From assembly GCA_001931905.2 (NCBI GenBank), contig MSJI02000549.1:55943-119942 (forward strand): a DNA stretch of 64,000 nt, given 5' to 3'. The stretch comes from Cladosporium sp. IMV 00045. Lineage: Eukaryota > Ascomycota > Dothideomycetes > Cladosporiales > Cladosporiaceae. A program made the translations under genes and the position numbers. This document shows positions 40,172 through 51,000 of this stretch, in pieces (the first letter of the stretch is position 1; every line of letters starts with the position of its first letter). Under the pieces are notes generated by a model. That model was given only the letters and a program-made list of their open reading frames with translations. It did no database searches and was not told the origin of the DNA.

Positions 40172-41917
40172 ATGGCCTCTGAAGGAATCGAGCAGAAAAT
40201 GGAAGACCTCAACGTTAACAAGCCGTCCACCGCGCAATCTGGAGAGCCGACCGAGAAGCCCGCCAAGCAGGACAAGGAGAGGAAAGACCAGAAAAAGGCC
40301 GCAAAGCCCAAGCAGCAGCAGGGCCAGGGCAAGCAGGGTGGCAAGCAGGGCCAGGGCAAGAAGACGCAGGACGAGCAGGACACCAAGGGTATTACGGTCA
40401 CCAAGGCCGAGGATCTGTCAGAATGGTACCAGCAAGTCATCCTCAAGGGTGAGATGCTTGAGTTCACCGACGTTCCTGGCTGCTACATCTACTTGCCGCG
40501 CTCTTACCTGATCTGGGAGGAGATTCGCGATTTCTTTGACGCCAGGATCAAGGCCATGGGCGTTGAGAACTCCTACTTCCCCCTCTTCATTACTGAAGCG
40601 AACTTGCAGCGTGAGAAGGACCACGTCGAGGGCTTCGCAGCTGAAGTCGCGTGGGTGACCGAGGGTGGTAAGACCAAGTTGGAGAAGAAGTTGGCTGTTC
40701 GCCCGACCAGTGAGACCGCCATGTACAGCTACTACTCAAAGAAGATCAGGAGTCACCGTGACTTGCCTTTGAAGCTCAACCAGTGGAACAACGTCGTGAG
40801 ATGGGAGTTCAAGCACGCCGTTCCTTTCTTGCGCTCGAGAGAGTTCCTGTGGCAGGAGGGCCACACCGCACACATGACAGAGGTCGAGGCTGGCAAGGAG
40901 GTTTTGGAGATTCTGGACCACTACGCTTCGATTTACGAGGACCTTCTTGCCGTCCCCGTCGTTAAGGGCACCAAGACCAAGAACGAGCAGTTCCCTGGCG
41001 CACACTACACAACCACCATCGAGGGTTTCATTCCCGCTGTCGGCAGAGGCATTCAGGCCGCGACATCGCACTGCCTGGGTCAGCACTTCGCCAAGATGTT
41101 CGACATCACCATCGAGGACCCCAGCCAGCAGATTAAGGACGGCGAGAAGAGAGACAAGCTCCACGTCTGGCAGAACAGCTGGGGTTTCACCACCCGCTCC
41201 ATTGGTGTCATGATCCTCGTCCACGGTGACGACAAGGGTCTTGTCGTCCCGCCCCGCGTTTCCAACATCCAGGCTGTCCTTATTCCCGTCGGTCTGAACA
41301 ACAAGACTTCCGAAGCTGACAAGGAGCACGTCGTCAACGAGGTCGACAAGCTGAAGAAGACTCTCAAGGCCGCTGGCGTCCGCACCGAGCTTGATGACCG
41401 TGACGGCTACTCCGCTGGCTTCAAATTCAACGAGTGGGAGATGAAGGGTGTTCCCCTCCGTCTCGAGGTTGGCCCCAAGGACCTCGCCAAGGAGTCTGTC
41501 ATGGCTGTCCGTCGTGACACTGGCGAGAAGTTCGTCATTCCCATCGCCGACCTTGCCACCGAGGTTCCTGCGCGCCTTGAGACCATGCAGAAGGAAATGC
41601 TCAAGCGTGCCTCCGACGAGTACGCCTCTCACCGCAAGATTGTGCGCGAGTGGAAGGACTTTGTCCCCACTCTCAACGACAAGAACGTTCTGCTTGTCCA
41701 GCACTGCGCGGGCGGCGAGTGCGAGGACGAGATCAAGAAGGACTCCGCAGCCACTGTCGAGGGCCAAGAGGTCGACGCCAGGGCTCCCAGCATGGGCGCA
41801 AAGAGCTTGTGCATTCCTGCCGAGCAGCCGGAGGAGGTCAAGGAGGGCACCAAGTGCATCAACCCCAAGTGCAGTGCCCCGGCGAAGGAATGGGTCATGT
41901 TCGGCCGCAGCTACTAG
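40172..41917 (+). CDS. Prolyl-tRNA synthetase, cytosolic eukaryote/archaeal type
   Basis: Class II synthetase that charges tRNA-Pro. Single-exon, 581 residues. A Lys/Gln/Gly-rich N-terminal extension of about 65 residues is followed by the catalytic core: LEFTDVPGCYIYLPRSYLIW, YFPLFITE, the motif 2 region VRWEFKHAVPFLRSREFLWQ, GHTAHMTEVEA, TTTIEGFIPAVGRGIQAATS (motif 3 side) and WGFTTRSIGVMI. The anticodon-binding domain (LIPVGLNN.., DDRDGYSAGFKFNEWEMKG) is followed by the C-terminal zinc-binding domain with Cys residues (CAGGECEDEI, CINPKCSAPAK). It ends in the conserved terminal Tyr (MFGRSY). This architecture is cytosolic rather than bacterial-type mitochondrial ProRS. The first 35 bp occur again at the window end. 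Confidence 0.96.
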   Translation: MASEGIEQKMEDLNVNKPSTAQSGEPTEKPAKQDKERKDQKKAAKPKQQQGQGKQGGKQGQGKKTQDEQDTKGITVTKAEDLSEWYQQVILKGEMLEFTDVPGCYIYLPRSYLIWEEIRDFFDARIKAMGVENSYFPLFITEANLQREKDHVEGFAAEVAWVTEGGKTKLEKKLAVRPTSETAMYSYYSKKIRSHRDLPLKLNQWNNVVRWEFKHAVPFLRSREFLWQEGHTAHMTEVEAGKEVLEILDHYASIYEDLLAVPVVKGTKTKNEQFPGAHYTTTIEGFIPAVGRGIQAATSHCLGQHFAKMFDITIEDPSQQIKDGEKRDKLHVWQNSWGFTTRSIGVMILVHGDDKGLVVPPRVSNIQAVLIPVGLNNKTSEADKEHVVNEVDKLKKTLKAAGVRTELDDRDGYSAGFKFNEWEMKGVPLRLEVGPKDLAKESVMAVRRDTGEKFVIPIADLATEVPARLETMQKEMLKRASDEYASHRKIVREWKDFVPTLNDKNVLLVQHCAGGECEDEIKKDSAATVEGQEVDARAPSMGAKSLCIPAEQPEEVKEGTKCINPKCSAPAKEWVMFGRSY

Positions 41918-42621
41918 GCTGCCTGCTTCGACGAATTTTGCATTGGGTTGTGATAAAGCATGGTGTTGGGGTGGGAATGACAACAAAATGTTGATTTCGG
42001 ATGTTGGCGCTTTGCGTCAGCTATGAGGAGTATTCAATGATAACGTAGAACAAGATACAAGAAGTTTCGACCATCCTTCCTTTTCTGCCCCTCCTTGGTC
42101 GGTTCAATTGCAAGCATGCTAATCTTTACCTTGGACTTCAGACATGCAGGTCAATCTTGGCCTCTTCCCAAGATTCCAGGCGCCCTTATACATTGCTGAC
42201 TGTACTCGTGTAGGTAAGCAGATAAGAGCTGCATGCATTTGCGAAAGCGAAAACATGCGATGTTGCACACCACGGCTTTGCATTACAGCATTAATGAAAA
42301 CAGCGCCACCGCGGAAGAGTATCTTCCGGTTTCATTTGCTCTATGGATGGAAGTTATCTGACGTCTTCCTGCCCTGCACGAGTTTCTCGGTTTGACCACT
42401 ACATGATACTCCGGACGAGGCAGCAGTATTGCGCACCTTATCTCCGTTTTTGCCTATAGCGGACGTTAACTCCTCACGAGGGCTTCTTCAAAAGGTACAA
42501 ATATCACCCAGGGGCAGCACTGTCTTTGCTTTCTTGATTGATCTGTTGTGCGATTTGATACGCAACTGATATCCTGCCTGCTGTCTTGCCTACTGTCTAC
42601 CCACTGCCTTCCACCCCAACG
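41918..42621. other. Intergenic region
   Basis: 704 bp between ProRS and the aldo/keto reductase. A short ORF at 42,144-42,395 has no coding support. No RNA gene or repeat was seen. Confidence 0.4.
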
Positions 42622-43928
42622 ATGGCTTTCCAACCCGCCCCACCACCCAAGAGCGTCTTGGGCTACCACCGTATCCTATCTCCAAGTGCTGGCCTACGTG
42701 TCTCGCCACTTTGCTTGGGAGCCATGAATTTCGGCGACGCCTGGAAGGGAATGATGGGAGAGTGCAGCAAGGAGACGGCTTTCGACATGCTGGATTATTT
42801 CTACGAGAATGGAGGCAACTTCATCGACACAGCCAACGGCTATCAGGAGGAGGAAAGTGAGAAGTGGCTTGGCGAGTGGATGGAGAGTCGATGTTTGAGG
42901 GATCAGATGGTTCTTGCTACAAAGGTTAACTGCAGTCTTTTCATTCACACTTCGTTTCTCGAGCTGACGGTTGCAGTTCACTTCTGGTTACCACTCACGC
43001 GAGAATGCGAAGACCATCCACAGCAATTACACTGGCAATAACACCAAGTCCATGTTCGTCAGCGTTGAAAACAGCTTGAAGAAGCTGAGGACAAGCTACA
43101 TCGATGTTGTAAGGCCAACACATAGTTGGATGCCCATGCAGGCCACTATTGACTGACCTCTATCGTAGCTCTACGTCCACTGGTGGGACCACACCACACC
43201 CGTCGAAGAAGTGATGCGTAGCCTCAACACGCTCGCCGACCAAGGCAAGATACTGTACCTCGGCGTATCCGACACGCCAGCCTGGATCGTCGCCAAGGCC
43301 AACCAGTACGCACGCGACCACGGCCTCCGTCCATTCGTTGTCTACCAAGGCCGGTGGAGCGCTGCGAACAGAGACTTTGAACGCGAGATCATTCCCATGT
43401 GTGAAGCTGAAGGCATGGGAATCGCTCCTTGGGGTGTGCTGGGTGGCGGTGGCTTCAAAACTGAAGAGCAACGACAGGCCACCGATGGTCGCAACCTGGG
43501 CATGACTACAGAAGTGGATATTGCCGTCAGCAAGGTTCTGGAACAGATTGCCAAAGAGAAGAACACAATCTTGACATCGGTTGCGTGAGTTTGCAAAGAA
43601 GGAGTCTCAATCGACAAGCCGAACACTGACCCATTGAAATAGTCTTGCTTATGTTCTCCACAAGACCCCAAATGTCTTCCCAATCGTCGGAGGTCGCAAT
43701 ATCGATCACTTGAAAGGCAATATCGCCGCCCTCTCGCTGAAGCTGTCCGAGGAGGACATCGAGAAGATCGACGACGCATATCCCTTCGACGTGGGATTCC
43801 CATTGAACTTCCTCTTCATGGGCCAAAAGACGCCAAGTCGTAAGGGAGAGGATGTCATCTTCACCAAGATTGCTGCTCATATTGAGACCGTGGAAAGGCC
43901 ACGACCGATCGCGCCGAGAAGTCTTTGA
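42622..43928 (+). CDS. Aldo/keto reductase (aryl-alcohol dehydrogenase / norsolorinate reductase-like)
   Basis: NADPH-dependent oxidoreductase of the AKR superfamily. Four exons (42622-42924, 42977-43108, 43169-43584, 43643-43928) give 378 residues. Catalytic tetrad candidates: Asp and Tyr in [20 protein letters not shown] (about residue 67), Lys in VLATK (residue 101) and His in [10 protein letters not shown] (residue 149). Further family blocks are [52 protein letters not shown] and [16 protein letters not shown]. It resembles the AKR9 group (aryl-alcohol dehydrogenases, NorB-like), which includes members of secondary-metabolite clusters, but no other cluster gene is nearby. The substrate is therefore unknown. 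The start [17 protein letters not shown] was preferred over an ATG 36 bp upstream. Confidence 0.92.
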
Positions 43929-44793
43929 GGCATGGGTGTGTGAGATACGACGTGTCTGCCACGTGGCTCAAGTTGATCGACTGCTTAGGTTTTCTTCAAT
44001 ACATTATTTTAGTTTTGCTTTCAAAACACTTCCTAGCTCGGTGCGAGTGCAGTAGTAGCAGAACGATTCCAGGGCAAAATGAAGTTCTGGAGAATATACC
44101 CCAACCCTAACCCTACGATGGCTGATTATGGAGTCTTACTGTGACAATCAGACGAGTGAGGTTAATCAAATGACACTGCTGTGTAGCAGACACCAGTGGC
44201 ACGATATCAAACTGATCGAAAGATCTACTTATCATCTCATCGAAGTCACTAGCGTGCTCAATTAGCGTTTCTGGCTCATCGCTCTCACGCAGGCGTCAAT
44301 CTCAACACGGATGACCAAGCAACCCGAACGAATACCACAAGTTGCCTGAACTTGCAAGCCTTACTTGATGGTATTGAAACAGGACCAATGGAACTCTTCC
44401 ATCAAAAACCATGAAAAATTCAATAAGTCGTGATGACGGATGACTAAAATTCAAGTGAACACTACAGCAGATTCGATCATTTGACACCAGCACTGAGTCG
44501 AAACCAGATATTCCTGCCCATCTTTCGAGAACAACGTCTCTGAACCATTGGATGCCTTTCGTTGAGGCTTACCCAGTATTGCGTAGGACGTTCATTGGTG
44601 CGCTTCTGTTGACATCGGCCTCATTGGCATGGATACCTCCTACCCTTTGCTAGGAGGTAGGGGATTTCAGCGACCACAAACCCAACAAAATGAGGCTGGT
44701 AGCGAAAAACATGATCCGAAAACTTTCATCCTTGCAGACTTGCTGAAGCGTATATAAGGATAAGAAAAACAAAAAGTAATGAAGAACATCTGT
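43929..44793. other. Intergenic region
   Basis: 865 bp between the reductase and the tRNA gene. At about 44,099-44,116 there is a short telomere-like stretch (AACCCTAACCCTA). At 44,636-44,659 CCTCCTA and TAGGAGG form a small inverted repeat. No gene was found. Confidence 0.4.
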
Positions 44794-44894
44794 TACAAAC
44801 CCCCGGAATCGAACCGGGAACCTTCTGTGCTGCCATCAGAGCTAATGTTGCAACTGTTGTTAGACAGAAATCATAACCGCTAGACCAGGCTTGC
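44794..44894 (-). tRNA. tRNA-Val (anticodon AAC) with a 28-nt intron
   Basis: On the minus strand GCAAGCC (acceptor) pairs with GGTTTGT over seven positions including two G-U. The D-arm reads GGTCTAGCGGTTATGAT. The anticodon stem TCTGT/ACAGA encloses the loop C-T-AAC-A-C, and the T-arm is CCCGG-TTCGATT-CCGGG. The intron (44,830-44,857) sits one base 3' of the anticodon, the standard place for nuclear tRNA introns. The discriminator base is A and CCA is not encoded. Base pairing is complete in all stems checked apart from the last D-stem pair. Confidence 0.93.
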
Positions 44895-45081
44895 TGATTA
44901 CAACTCGTCGTTGTTGAGATTTGGGCTGGCTACATTGATTATATAATTTTGTCTTGACGAAGCGCGCACTGCCCACCATCTCACGTCAAACGTCAATCGC
45001 ATGGGAAATTCACGCCTTTGAAACAGTGGCACTCAGAAACAGCGCCTCCAAAACCGCACATCTCACAACCGCACAAATACA

Positions 45082-46240
45082 ATGACTTCACAAATAAAGC
45101 TTGGGTACGAGGAGTATCTGCTGAAAGGCCAAAATTTCCTCAATCAAAGCTGACTTTCCATACCAACAGCAAAGATGCCGCAACCAACGCCCGAGGCATC
45201 CCGTATGCGCCATTCGTCGAGCGAGTAGAGGACTATGTGACGACGCGCGCCGACGTCGAAAAGACTCTTCAGAGCTTTTCCGAGATGATCTCGTATGTTT
45301 CTTCTGTTTTGCATTTACCAACTGAAATCTCCCATCCGCGGCAACCACGCCTCGCGCGCAAAATGCGTCCGGAATGGCAACCTCTTTGCCTCCACATAAT
45401 AAGGGATGATTTGTAGCTAACACGTTTTGGCAGAAAATACCAATTCATGGAATCGAGCACGCAAAAGCGAGCCTTGGGCCTGAAGGACAAGATCCCCGAC
45501 ATTCAAAAGACCCTGGACACCGTGCAGTTCTTGAAGTCAAGAGACGTGAGACCTCTCGTTTTCCCCTTCTTGGATACACTGAGCGAGGGAAAAGAAAAGA
45601 AGAATCTCTGTATGCTGACTTACAATCCTGCACCAGGACGACGCCGAGCCGCTCGAAACATCCTTCGAGCTGAACGACACCCTCTTCGCCAAAGCCAACA
45701 TCGAAAAAGTCAACGAGGTCTACCTTTGGCTAGGCGTACGTTTGCCCCATCCCTGACTGCCTCAGACATCACCATCCTACTCCCACACTGTAGTTTGTCA
45801 AGACAGCCAGCGAAGTACATGCACTCACAACTCCCAGGCCAACGTCATGCTCTCGTACCCCATCCCCGAAGCGGAAGAGCTCCTGATCAGCAAACTCGGC
45901 ACGGCGCAGAAGAGCCTGAGCAACTGCGAGGAAGACTTGGATTTCCTGCGTGAGCAGATCACCGTACGTTCTCTTTCCATATTCCACGTTTCCCCGGCCC
46001 ATCTCTATCATCCTGTCCCCCTTTAATCAACATGCACAACGCACACACGGTCCTTTAGCCGCACACTTTATCAACGAGAGCAGCCTCGAATACCTAAAGA
46101 TTATTTACATTCGCTGTGAGAACGTTCCGCTGACGGCATGCGTTTTTGCCGAACAACAGACCATGGAAGTCGCCACGGCGCGCGTGTACAACTGGGACAT
46201 CGGGCAGAAGAGGAAGGAGAAGGAGGCTGAGGGCAGCTAA
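45082..46240 (+). CDS. PAC10: Prefoldin subunit 3 (VBP1/Pac10)
   Basis: Alpha-type prefoldin subunit of the hexameric co-chaperone that hands nascent actin and tubulin to TRiC/CCT. Six exons (45082-45104, 45170-45292, 45434-45545, 45637-45735, 45838-45963, 46160-46240) give 187 residues. Key blocks: ARGIPYAPFVERVEDYV, the N-terminal coiled coil (KYQFMESSTQKRALGLKDKI), FELNDTLFAKANIEKVNEVY, YLWLGANVMLSYPIPEAEEL and the C-terminal coiled coil ending VATARVYNWDIGQKRKE. All splice sites are GT..AG and in phase. The 23-nt first exon (MTSQIKLG) is the least certain element. Its functional partner CCT1 lies in the same window but this needs no direct link. Confidence 0.92.
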
Positions 46241-46630
46241 AATTTCAAACAGGAAAACTGAATCAGTACCTCACCAGAGATAGGATGGATGAGTTTCGGT
46301 GCACCCAAGGGTAGCGAATAGCGTGGTAAAAATGCTAAGGAATGGTGAAGCGAAGCATGAAAGCATCGCTTACTTCATAGCTACCTTAAGTAAGTAGGTA
46401 GCTAGCGAAAGCACCTAGAAGAAAGAAAAGAACCACAATCTCAAATGAAAAGGTGAAGCCACTGTTCAAAAATTACGCTTTGACACATTCTCATTCCATA
46501 AGGGTTCAATCAAGAAAGAAGACGCCCAGGCCTGTCATGTTGTATCCCACACACTCGAGAAATAACACACACACACCATCCTCCATTACCCCCCAGCCCA
46601 AAGTACGAAACGAAGCACACGAAATGCCAC
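46241..46630. other. Sequence between prefoldin 3 and the assembly gap
   Basis: 390 bp. A small palindrome-like stretch (GCTACC..GGTAGC, about 46,379-46,402) is present. No gene was seen. I find no similarity to the CCT1 upstream exon sequence at the edge of the gap. Confidence 0.4.
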
Positions 46631-46650
46631 NNNNNNNNNNNNNNNNNNNN
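46631..46650. other. Assembly gap (20 N)
   Basis: Exactly 20 unknown bases. Directly after it the sequence resumes inside the CCT1 coding region, so the real distance and the adjacency of the two sides are not established. Confidence 0.99.
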
Positions 46651-47439
46651 GTCTTCGACAAGGCCAACCTGGGAGAGGCGAAGGAGGTCGTGCAGGAGCG
46701 CATCAGCGACGACGAGTGCATCCTCGTCAAGGGCCCCAAGGTGCACACCGCCGCGTCCATCATCCTGCGCGGTGCCAACGAGTACAGCTTGGACGAGATG
46801 GAGCGCTCCGTGCACGACTCATTATCCGCCGTCAAGCGCACCCTCGAGTCCGGCAGGATCGTGCCCGGCGGCGGCGCCGTCGAGACCGCGCTGCACATCT
46901 ACCTCGAGGAGTGGGCCACAAGTGTAGTAAGTTCCGCCACCCCTTACGCACATCTGATACTAATAGACCATTCTCAGGGCTCAAGAGAGCAACTCGCCAT
47001 CGCGGCCTTCGCCTCCTCCCTGCTCACGATCCCCACGACCCTCGCCGTCAACGCAGCCAAAGACTCCTCCGACCTGGTGGCCCAGCTGCGCTCGCGCCAC
47101 GCCCTCTCGCAACGCACGTCGGACCCCGTGCCCCACCCGCCCGTGCAAACGACCGCGTCAAACGGTCACCCCTCCGCGCCCCCGCAGCCGCCTTCCTCCA
47201 CCACCTCCGACGCGGACGCCAAAGCCATCGCCAAGGCCAAGGGCTACCGCAACTACGGACTCGACCTGACCAAGGGCCGCGTGCACGACAGCATCAAGGC
47301 CGGCGTGCTCGAGCCCAGCATGGGCAAGGTCAAGCAGCTCAAGAGCGCCGTCGAGGCCTGCGTCGCCATCATGCGCATCGACACCCTCATCAAGCTCGAC
47401 CCGGAGCAGAGGGGTGAGGATGACGGACACGGTCACTAG
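46651..47439 (+). CDS. TCP1: T-complex protein 1 subunit alpha, copy B, 5' part missing at the gap
   Basis: Begins at codon VFDKANLGEAKEVV, corresponding to base 21,718 of copy A, and runs to the stop. The exons are 46,651-46,926 and 46,978-47,439, with the intron again 51 nt. The first 276 bases differ from copy A at about three positions. The ATP-domain motif IVPGGGAVETALHIYLE, the Pro/Ser-rich insert and GYRNYGLDLTKGRVHD are intact. The front two thirds are absent only because of the gap; I see no sign of a frameshift, so this is an incomplete record rather than a proven pseudogene. Confidence 0.93.
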   Translation, partial: VFDKANLGEAKEVVQERISDDECILVKGPKVHTAASIILRGANEYSLDEMERSVHDSLSAVKRTLESGRIVPGGGAVETALHIYLEEWATSVVSSATPYAHLILIDHSQGSREQLAIAAFASSLLTIPTTLAVNAAKDSSDLVAQLRSRHALSQRTSDPVPHPPVQTTASNGHPSAPPQPPSSTTSDADAKAIAKAKGYRNYGLDLTKGRVHDSIKAGVLEPSMGKVKQLKSAVEACVAIMRIDTLIKLDPEQRGEDDGHGH

Positions 47440-48046
47440 ACGGAGACGGGAAAGGAAAAGGGAATGATGAAGATGAAAAAAGAATCACCTTCGTATATTA
47501 TAGAAAAGAATCGAAACGAGAGTCAAGACCCTTTTTGTTCTTAAATCAATCAAAATGAGTGATTTGAGAGGCTTGAGTTTATAAAGGGCCTCGTGAAGCT
47601 CGTGCACGTGAATCGCTAAGAAAAGAACGTTCGAGTGCCCACGTCCTCCAGAAGCACCACTGGTCATATATGAAAAGGTGTATTTAAACAGTCTACAACT
47701 TCATTTCGGAATACGGGGAGAAAAGACGAAGAGGCCAGGTATAAGAGAAAGGAAGAAACAGGAAAAGCAAAAGAGGCTGTCTGTCTATTTTATGCTATGG
47801 CCTCGTCGTCCCCGTAGCCATACTCTGACCTATGATGCATGATCGTACAATAAAGGAAAAGCGAAGCTGAAAAACTAAAGCACAAAAAAACCAAATACGA
47901 GAGAGAGAGAGAAAAGGAAAATCGTCGACCATCATTACAATCGTGAAACCCTCCTTCCCTTCCATATCCCCCTTTCACTGCGAAACATACCCAAAGACCT
48001 TATTCATCTCATCATCCAACCCTCACCCCTCAAAAAGAACAGAAGT
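47440..48046. other. Intergenic region between convergent CCT1 and RhoGEF, copy B
   Basis: 607 bp, about 480 bp shorter than in block A and strongly diverged in its middle. The (GA)n microsatellite persists near 47,898-47,911 but is shorter. No gene was found. Confidence 0.5.
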
Positions 48047-51000
48047 CTACTCCCGCATCTGCGCCCTCAACCCAACATTCTCCCTCTTCAACCGTCCATT
48101 CTCCCTCTTCAGCCTCGCCACCTCCTCCTGCCCTTCTTTCACCTGCCTCTTCAACTCCACCACGCCCTCGCCGCCCCTCACGGCTTTGAGAATCCTGCCC
48201 AGCTCATCGTTGAATTTCGTGTACAGCGCCTCGTTCTCCGAGTTGGACTCGCGGTACAGCTCGTCGAGCTTGCGCGCTTTCGTCTCCGAGACCGCCAGCG
48301 AGGACGCCAAATCCGCGTGGATGGCGGAGATGCGCGACGTGGAAGCTTCGAGGAGGTTGGGAAGTTGGGATTCGAGTTTGGAGAGGCGCTGGGCGAGGTC
48401 GGGTTGGGTTGAGGATGCTGAGAGGGATGCTGAGGTCGGGGAGGAGAGGTCGGATTTCGCGCTGCGAATGTTCAGTGGCCGGGGGGCGCGGACGGAGCCT
48501 GTGCGCGTGGGGGAGAGGGTCAGTTCGTCGCCGATGCGGGTCAGTTCGTCTTGCATTGCGCTTTGGGAGGCGGTGATGGAGGCGTGCTCGTTTTGCAGGC
48601 GCTCGCGGAGTTTTTGGGGCGATTGCACGCGGAGCTTTTTGGCTGCTGAGAGGGTGTGGCCGTGAGTGGGCACGCCGGTGGCGGTATGCGGTCTTGCAAG
48701 TTTCTCGGTTGGGGGAGCTGGTTTCTTCACAATGTTCCCAACTCCGGGGCGTTCGGAAAGACCGGATCTGGTCGGCGTTGATGGGTGTGGTGTCTTGGGA
48801 GCCAGTGTGGGGATGCTGGAAGTTGGACGGACTGGTGTAGTCACTTCGTCGCTGCCTGTACTCTTCGGTCTGTATTCCGCAGTACCGTATGCCTTGTTGG
48901 GACCAGGAGAATTCTCTTTTCTGAACGACGAGGGAAGCCTGGATCGCAGCGGCTCTCTGGTCGGAGACGTGTGTCTGAGGCTGTCTCCACGTGAGGAAGA
49001 CGGTGTCGAAGGCAAGGGTGAGTTGGGCAGAGACTTATCCAGATTAGCACCATTGGGTGGTGGCGCCCGGCGTGTGGCAGTTGGTGAGATTGGCTGTTTC
49101 AGTGGGAACTCCATTTCCTTCAAATCCGAGAGCGAACTACGCCTCTTCTTCTTGGGTGGGCCGGTTGGGATGAAACTTGGATGCTCTCCAATGGTAGAGA
49201 GACCCAGCTGAGGGTTGGATGATGAACCAGGCGAGCCTGCGATATCCTCAAGCCCTTTACGAGTGTCGTCTTGAGAGATTGGCCGAGCCTGTAGGCGCCC
49301 GTCAAGATCGGTCGATTGAGAGCGATGCAACGTTCCGCGAGTGAGACTGCCAGCAGGACTCTCTCCACGTGTGCTCTTGCTGAGCGTACGCCAGACGGAT
49401 GACACCTTTGAATCGTGCTCTGACTTGCTATTCTCTCTCGAAAGCCCACCAAAGCCAAACTTTCTTCTCAAGGAAGATGTGTTTGAATTGAGCGAGCCGG
49501 TGTTGACAGATCTAGATCGTTTGTGTCCGAATGTTGCTACATCGGCCTGATGTTGAGACTCGGTCAACGGCTCTCCAAAATAGGTATCCGTGTCTTCCAC
49601 GAATCGATCAAATAGCGCCACGAAGTCATGTGGGTTACCTTCCGTCACGAGCAATTCAGTAAACGCCGCCGTCAGTATCCCACGATCTCCGTCATTGCCA
49701 GTGCCGTCGAGAAGGTCGGCGAGCAAACGCATGATGCCCTTGAAAGCCCGCTGATTCTGCGGTGCAAAATTGCCAAGCAGAGACGCAAAGTACTCGTCAA
49801 AATCAGCCGGGAACATAGTCTCGGCCTTGGACTGAATCGTGAGCATCGTCTCATAAGGTATGACAGTTCCCAGCTGCTCCTTCCATGCAACGTTCAGGAA
49901 CTGCTCAAAGGCTGAGAAAAGTACGTCCACCGAAGCTTGTGCGGCAATGATCATCATGTTTGGGTCCTCTAGAAGACTATTGTAGAGGTCGTTCACCATG
50001 AGCTCATCGGCCGTTGCGCGCATCTTGAGATTGCGGCCCACAATGTTACCCTTCCGCGCTTGCAAGGCAAGCAAGTAGGCGGATAAAGTATCTTCAAGCT
50101 TCTTCACCGGCCCAATCAGACTCTCTGTGGACCGCATGGATGCCTGTGACTTGGGCGTAGGCTGATCTTTTGATGACGGTCTGCTCTCCCTGCTTGGCGG
50201 TTTCGCAGGGACCTGCTGCGGTGGTTGCATGCGCGGGGCTGGGAGGAATGGTGGATCCTTTTTGATGTAGCTGGGAGGAAGTGTTCCAGGACCTGTGCTA
50301 GCCGAGAGAAAGCTTGATAGCATCTTCACAGGAGATCGAGGCCTGTGACGATGCGAGCCCTCTCTGGTAGGCACAGGGTGAACCTCCTGTGTTTGCTCTG
50401 GCAGCACTTCAAGCTCGATAGATCTCAAGATATCAGCATTGCGTTCCAGCAAACTGTGCCTCATCGATGCATGGCTGACGCTGAAGTGATTCTCCAGCAA
50501 TAAGCCTAGCTTCTTGCGAATGTGAGTGATGGTGTCTTCCATGGGTACGTGCTCCCGACTCGCTGGGCCATCAATTGAATCAACAGACACACGGCATGTC
50601 CCGTCACGCTGAGGCGCGAGTGCGATCACAGTCCTGATTCCTTGCTGGCCAGCGCGAGGTCGCTGTGAGTGCCTGTCCAAATCCAATACGATCCTGGTGG
50701 CTGCGTGTCCGTTTCGAGCAGCCACGTGCTCCCAGACCGAGTCCTCGAACACAGCGCTGAACAGACTGATCTGATCTTGAATCGGCTCGCTCGATCGGAC
50801 GTCCCACTTCGGAGCCTCTCGTTCAGTCTCGCTGAATCGGCCTTCCACCTTAGCTTTGGTGATTTCTTCAATGAGACGTCCAACCTTGCCCTCGTATGTA
50901 CCCTCCAGTAGATAGATTACGTGGGCATCGGCCACCGAGCCTCCCTGTGCATTTGTATGTTCTGGCAGTGGGGAAAAAGTCACAACTTGAAGTGCTTGGT

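Larger units (their letters stand above)
21718..40206. repeat. Segmental duplicate block A
   Basis: 18,489 bp that reappear at 46,651-64,000 (17,350 bp) in the same order and orientation, from codon VFDKANL of CCT1 to codon 12 of ProRS. All seven genes between have a partner. The length difference comes mainly from a 543-bp deletion in the hemerythrin gene and about 480 bp missing downstream of CCT1 in block B. Both outer limits are set by the N run and by the window end, so neither is a proven breakpoint. Confidence 0.97.

Noticed and set aside
40736..41986. 416-codon open frame on the minus strand
   Set aside because: Antisense shadow of the ProRS catalytic and anticodon-binding domains; no recognisable motif.
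42622..43928. Aldo/keto reductase as part of a secondary-metabolite cluster
   Set aside because: No polyketide synthase, NRPS, P450, transporter or cluster regulator is adjacent; neighbours are housekeeping genes.
21700..46700. Transposon-mediated duplication of the blocks
   Set aside because: No transposase, reverse transcriptase, terminal repeats or target-site duplications are visible at the visible block edges, and one edge is an assembly gap.
46453..47439. 328-codon frame spanning the N run
   Set aside because: It joins unrelated sequence to CCT1 copy B through unknown bases; the upstream part has no CCT1 similarity.
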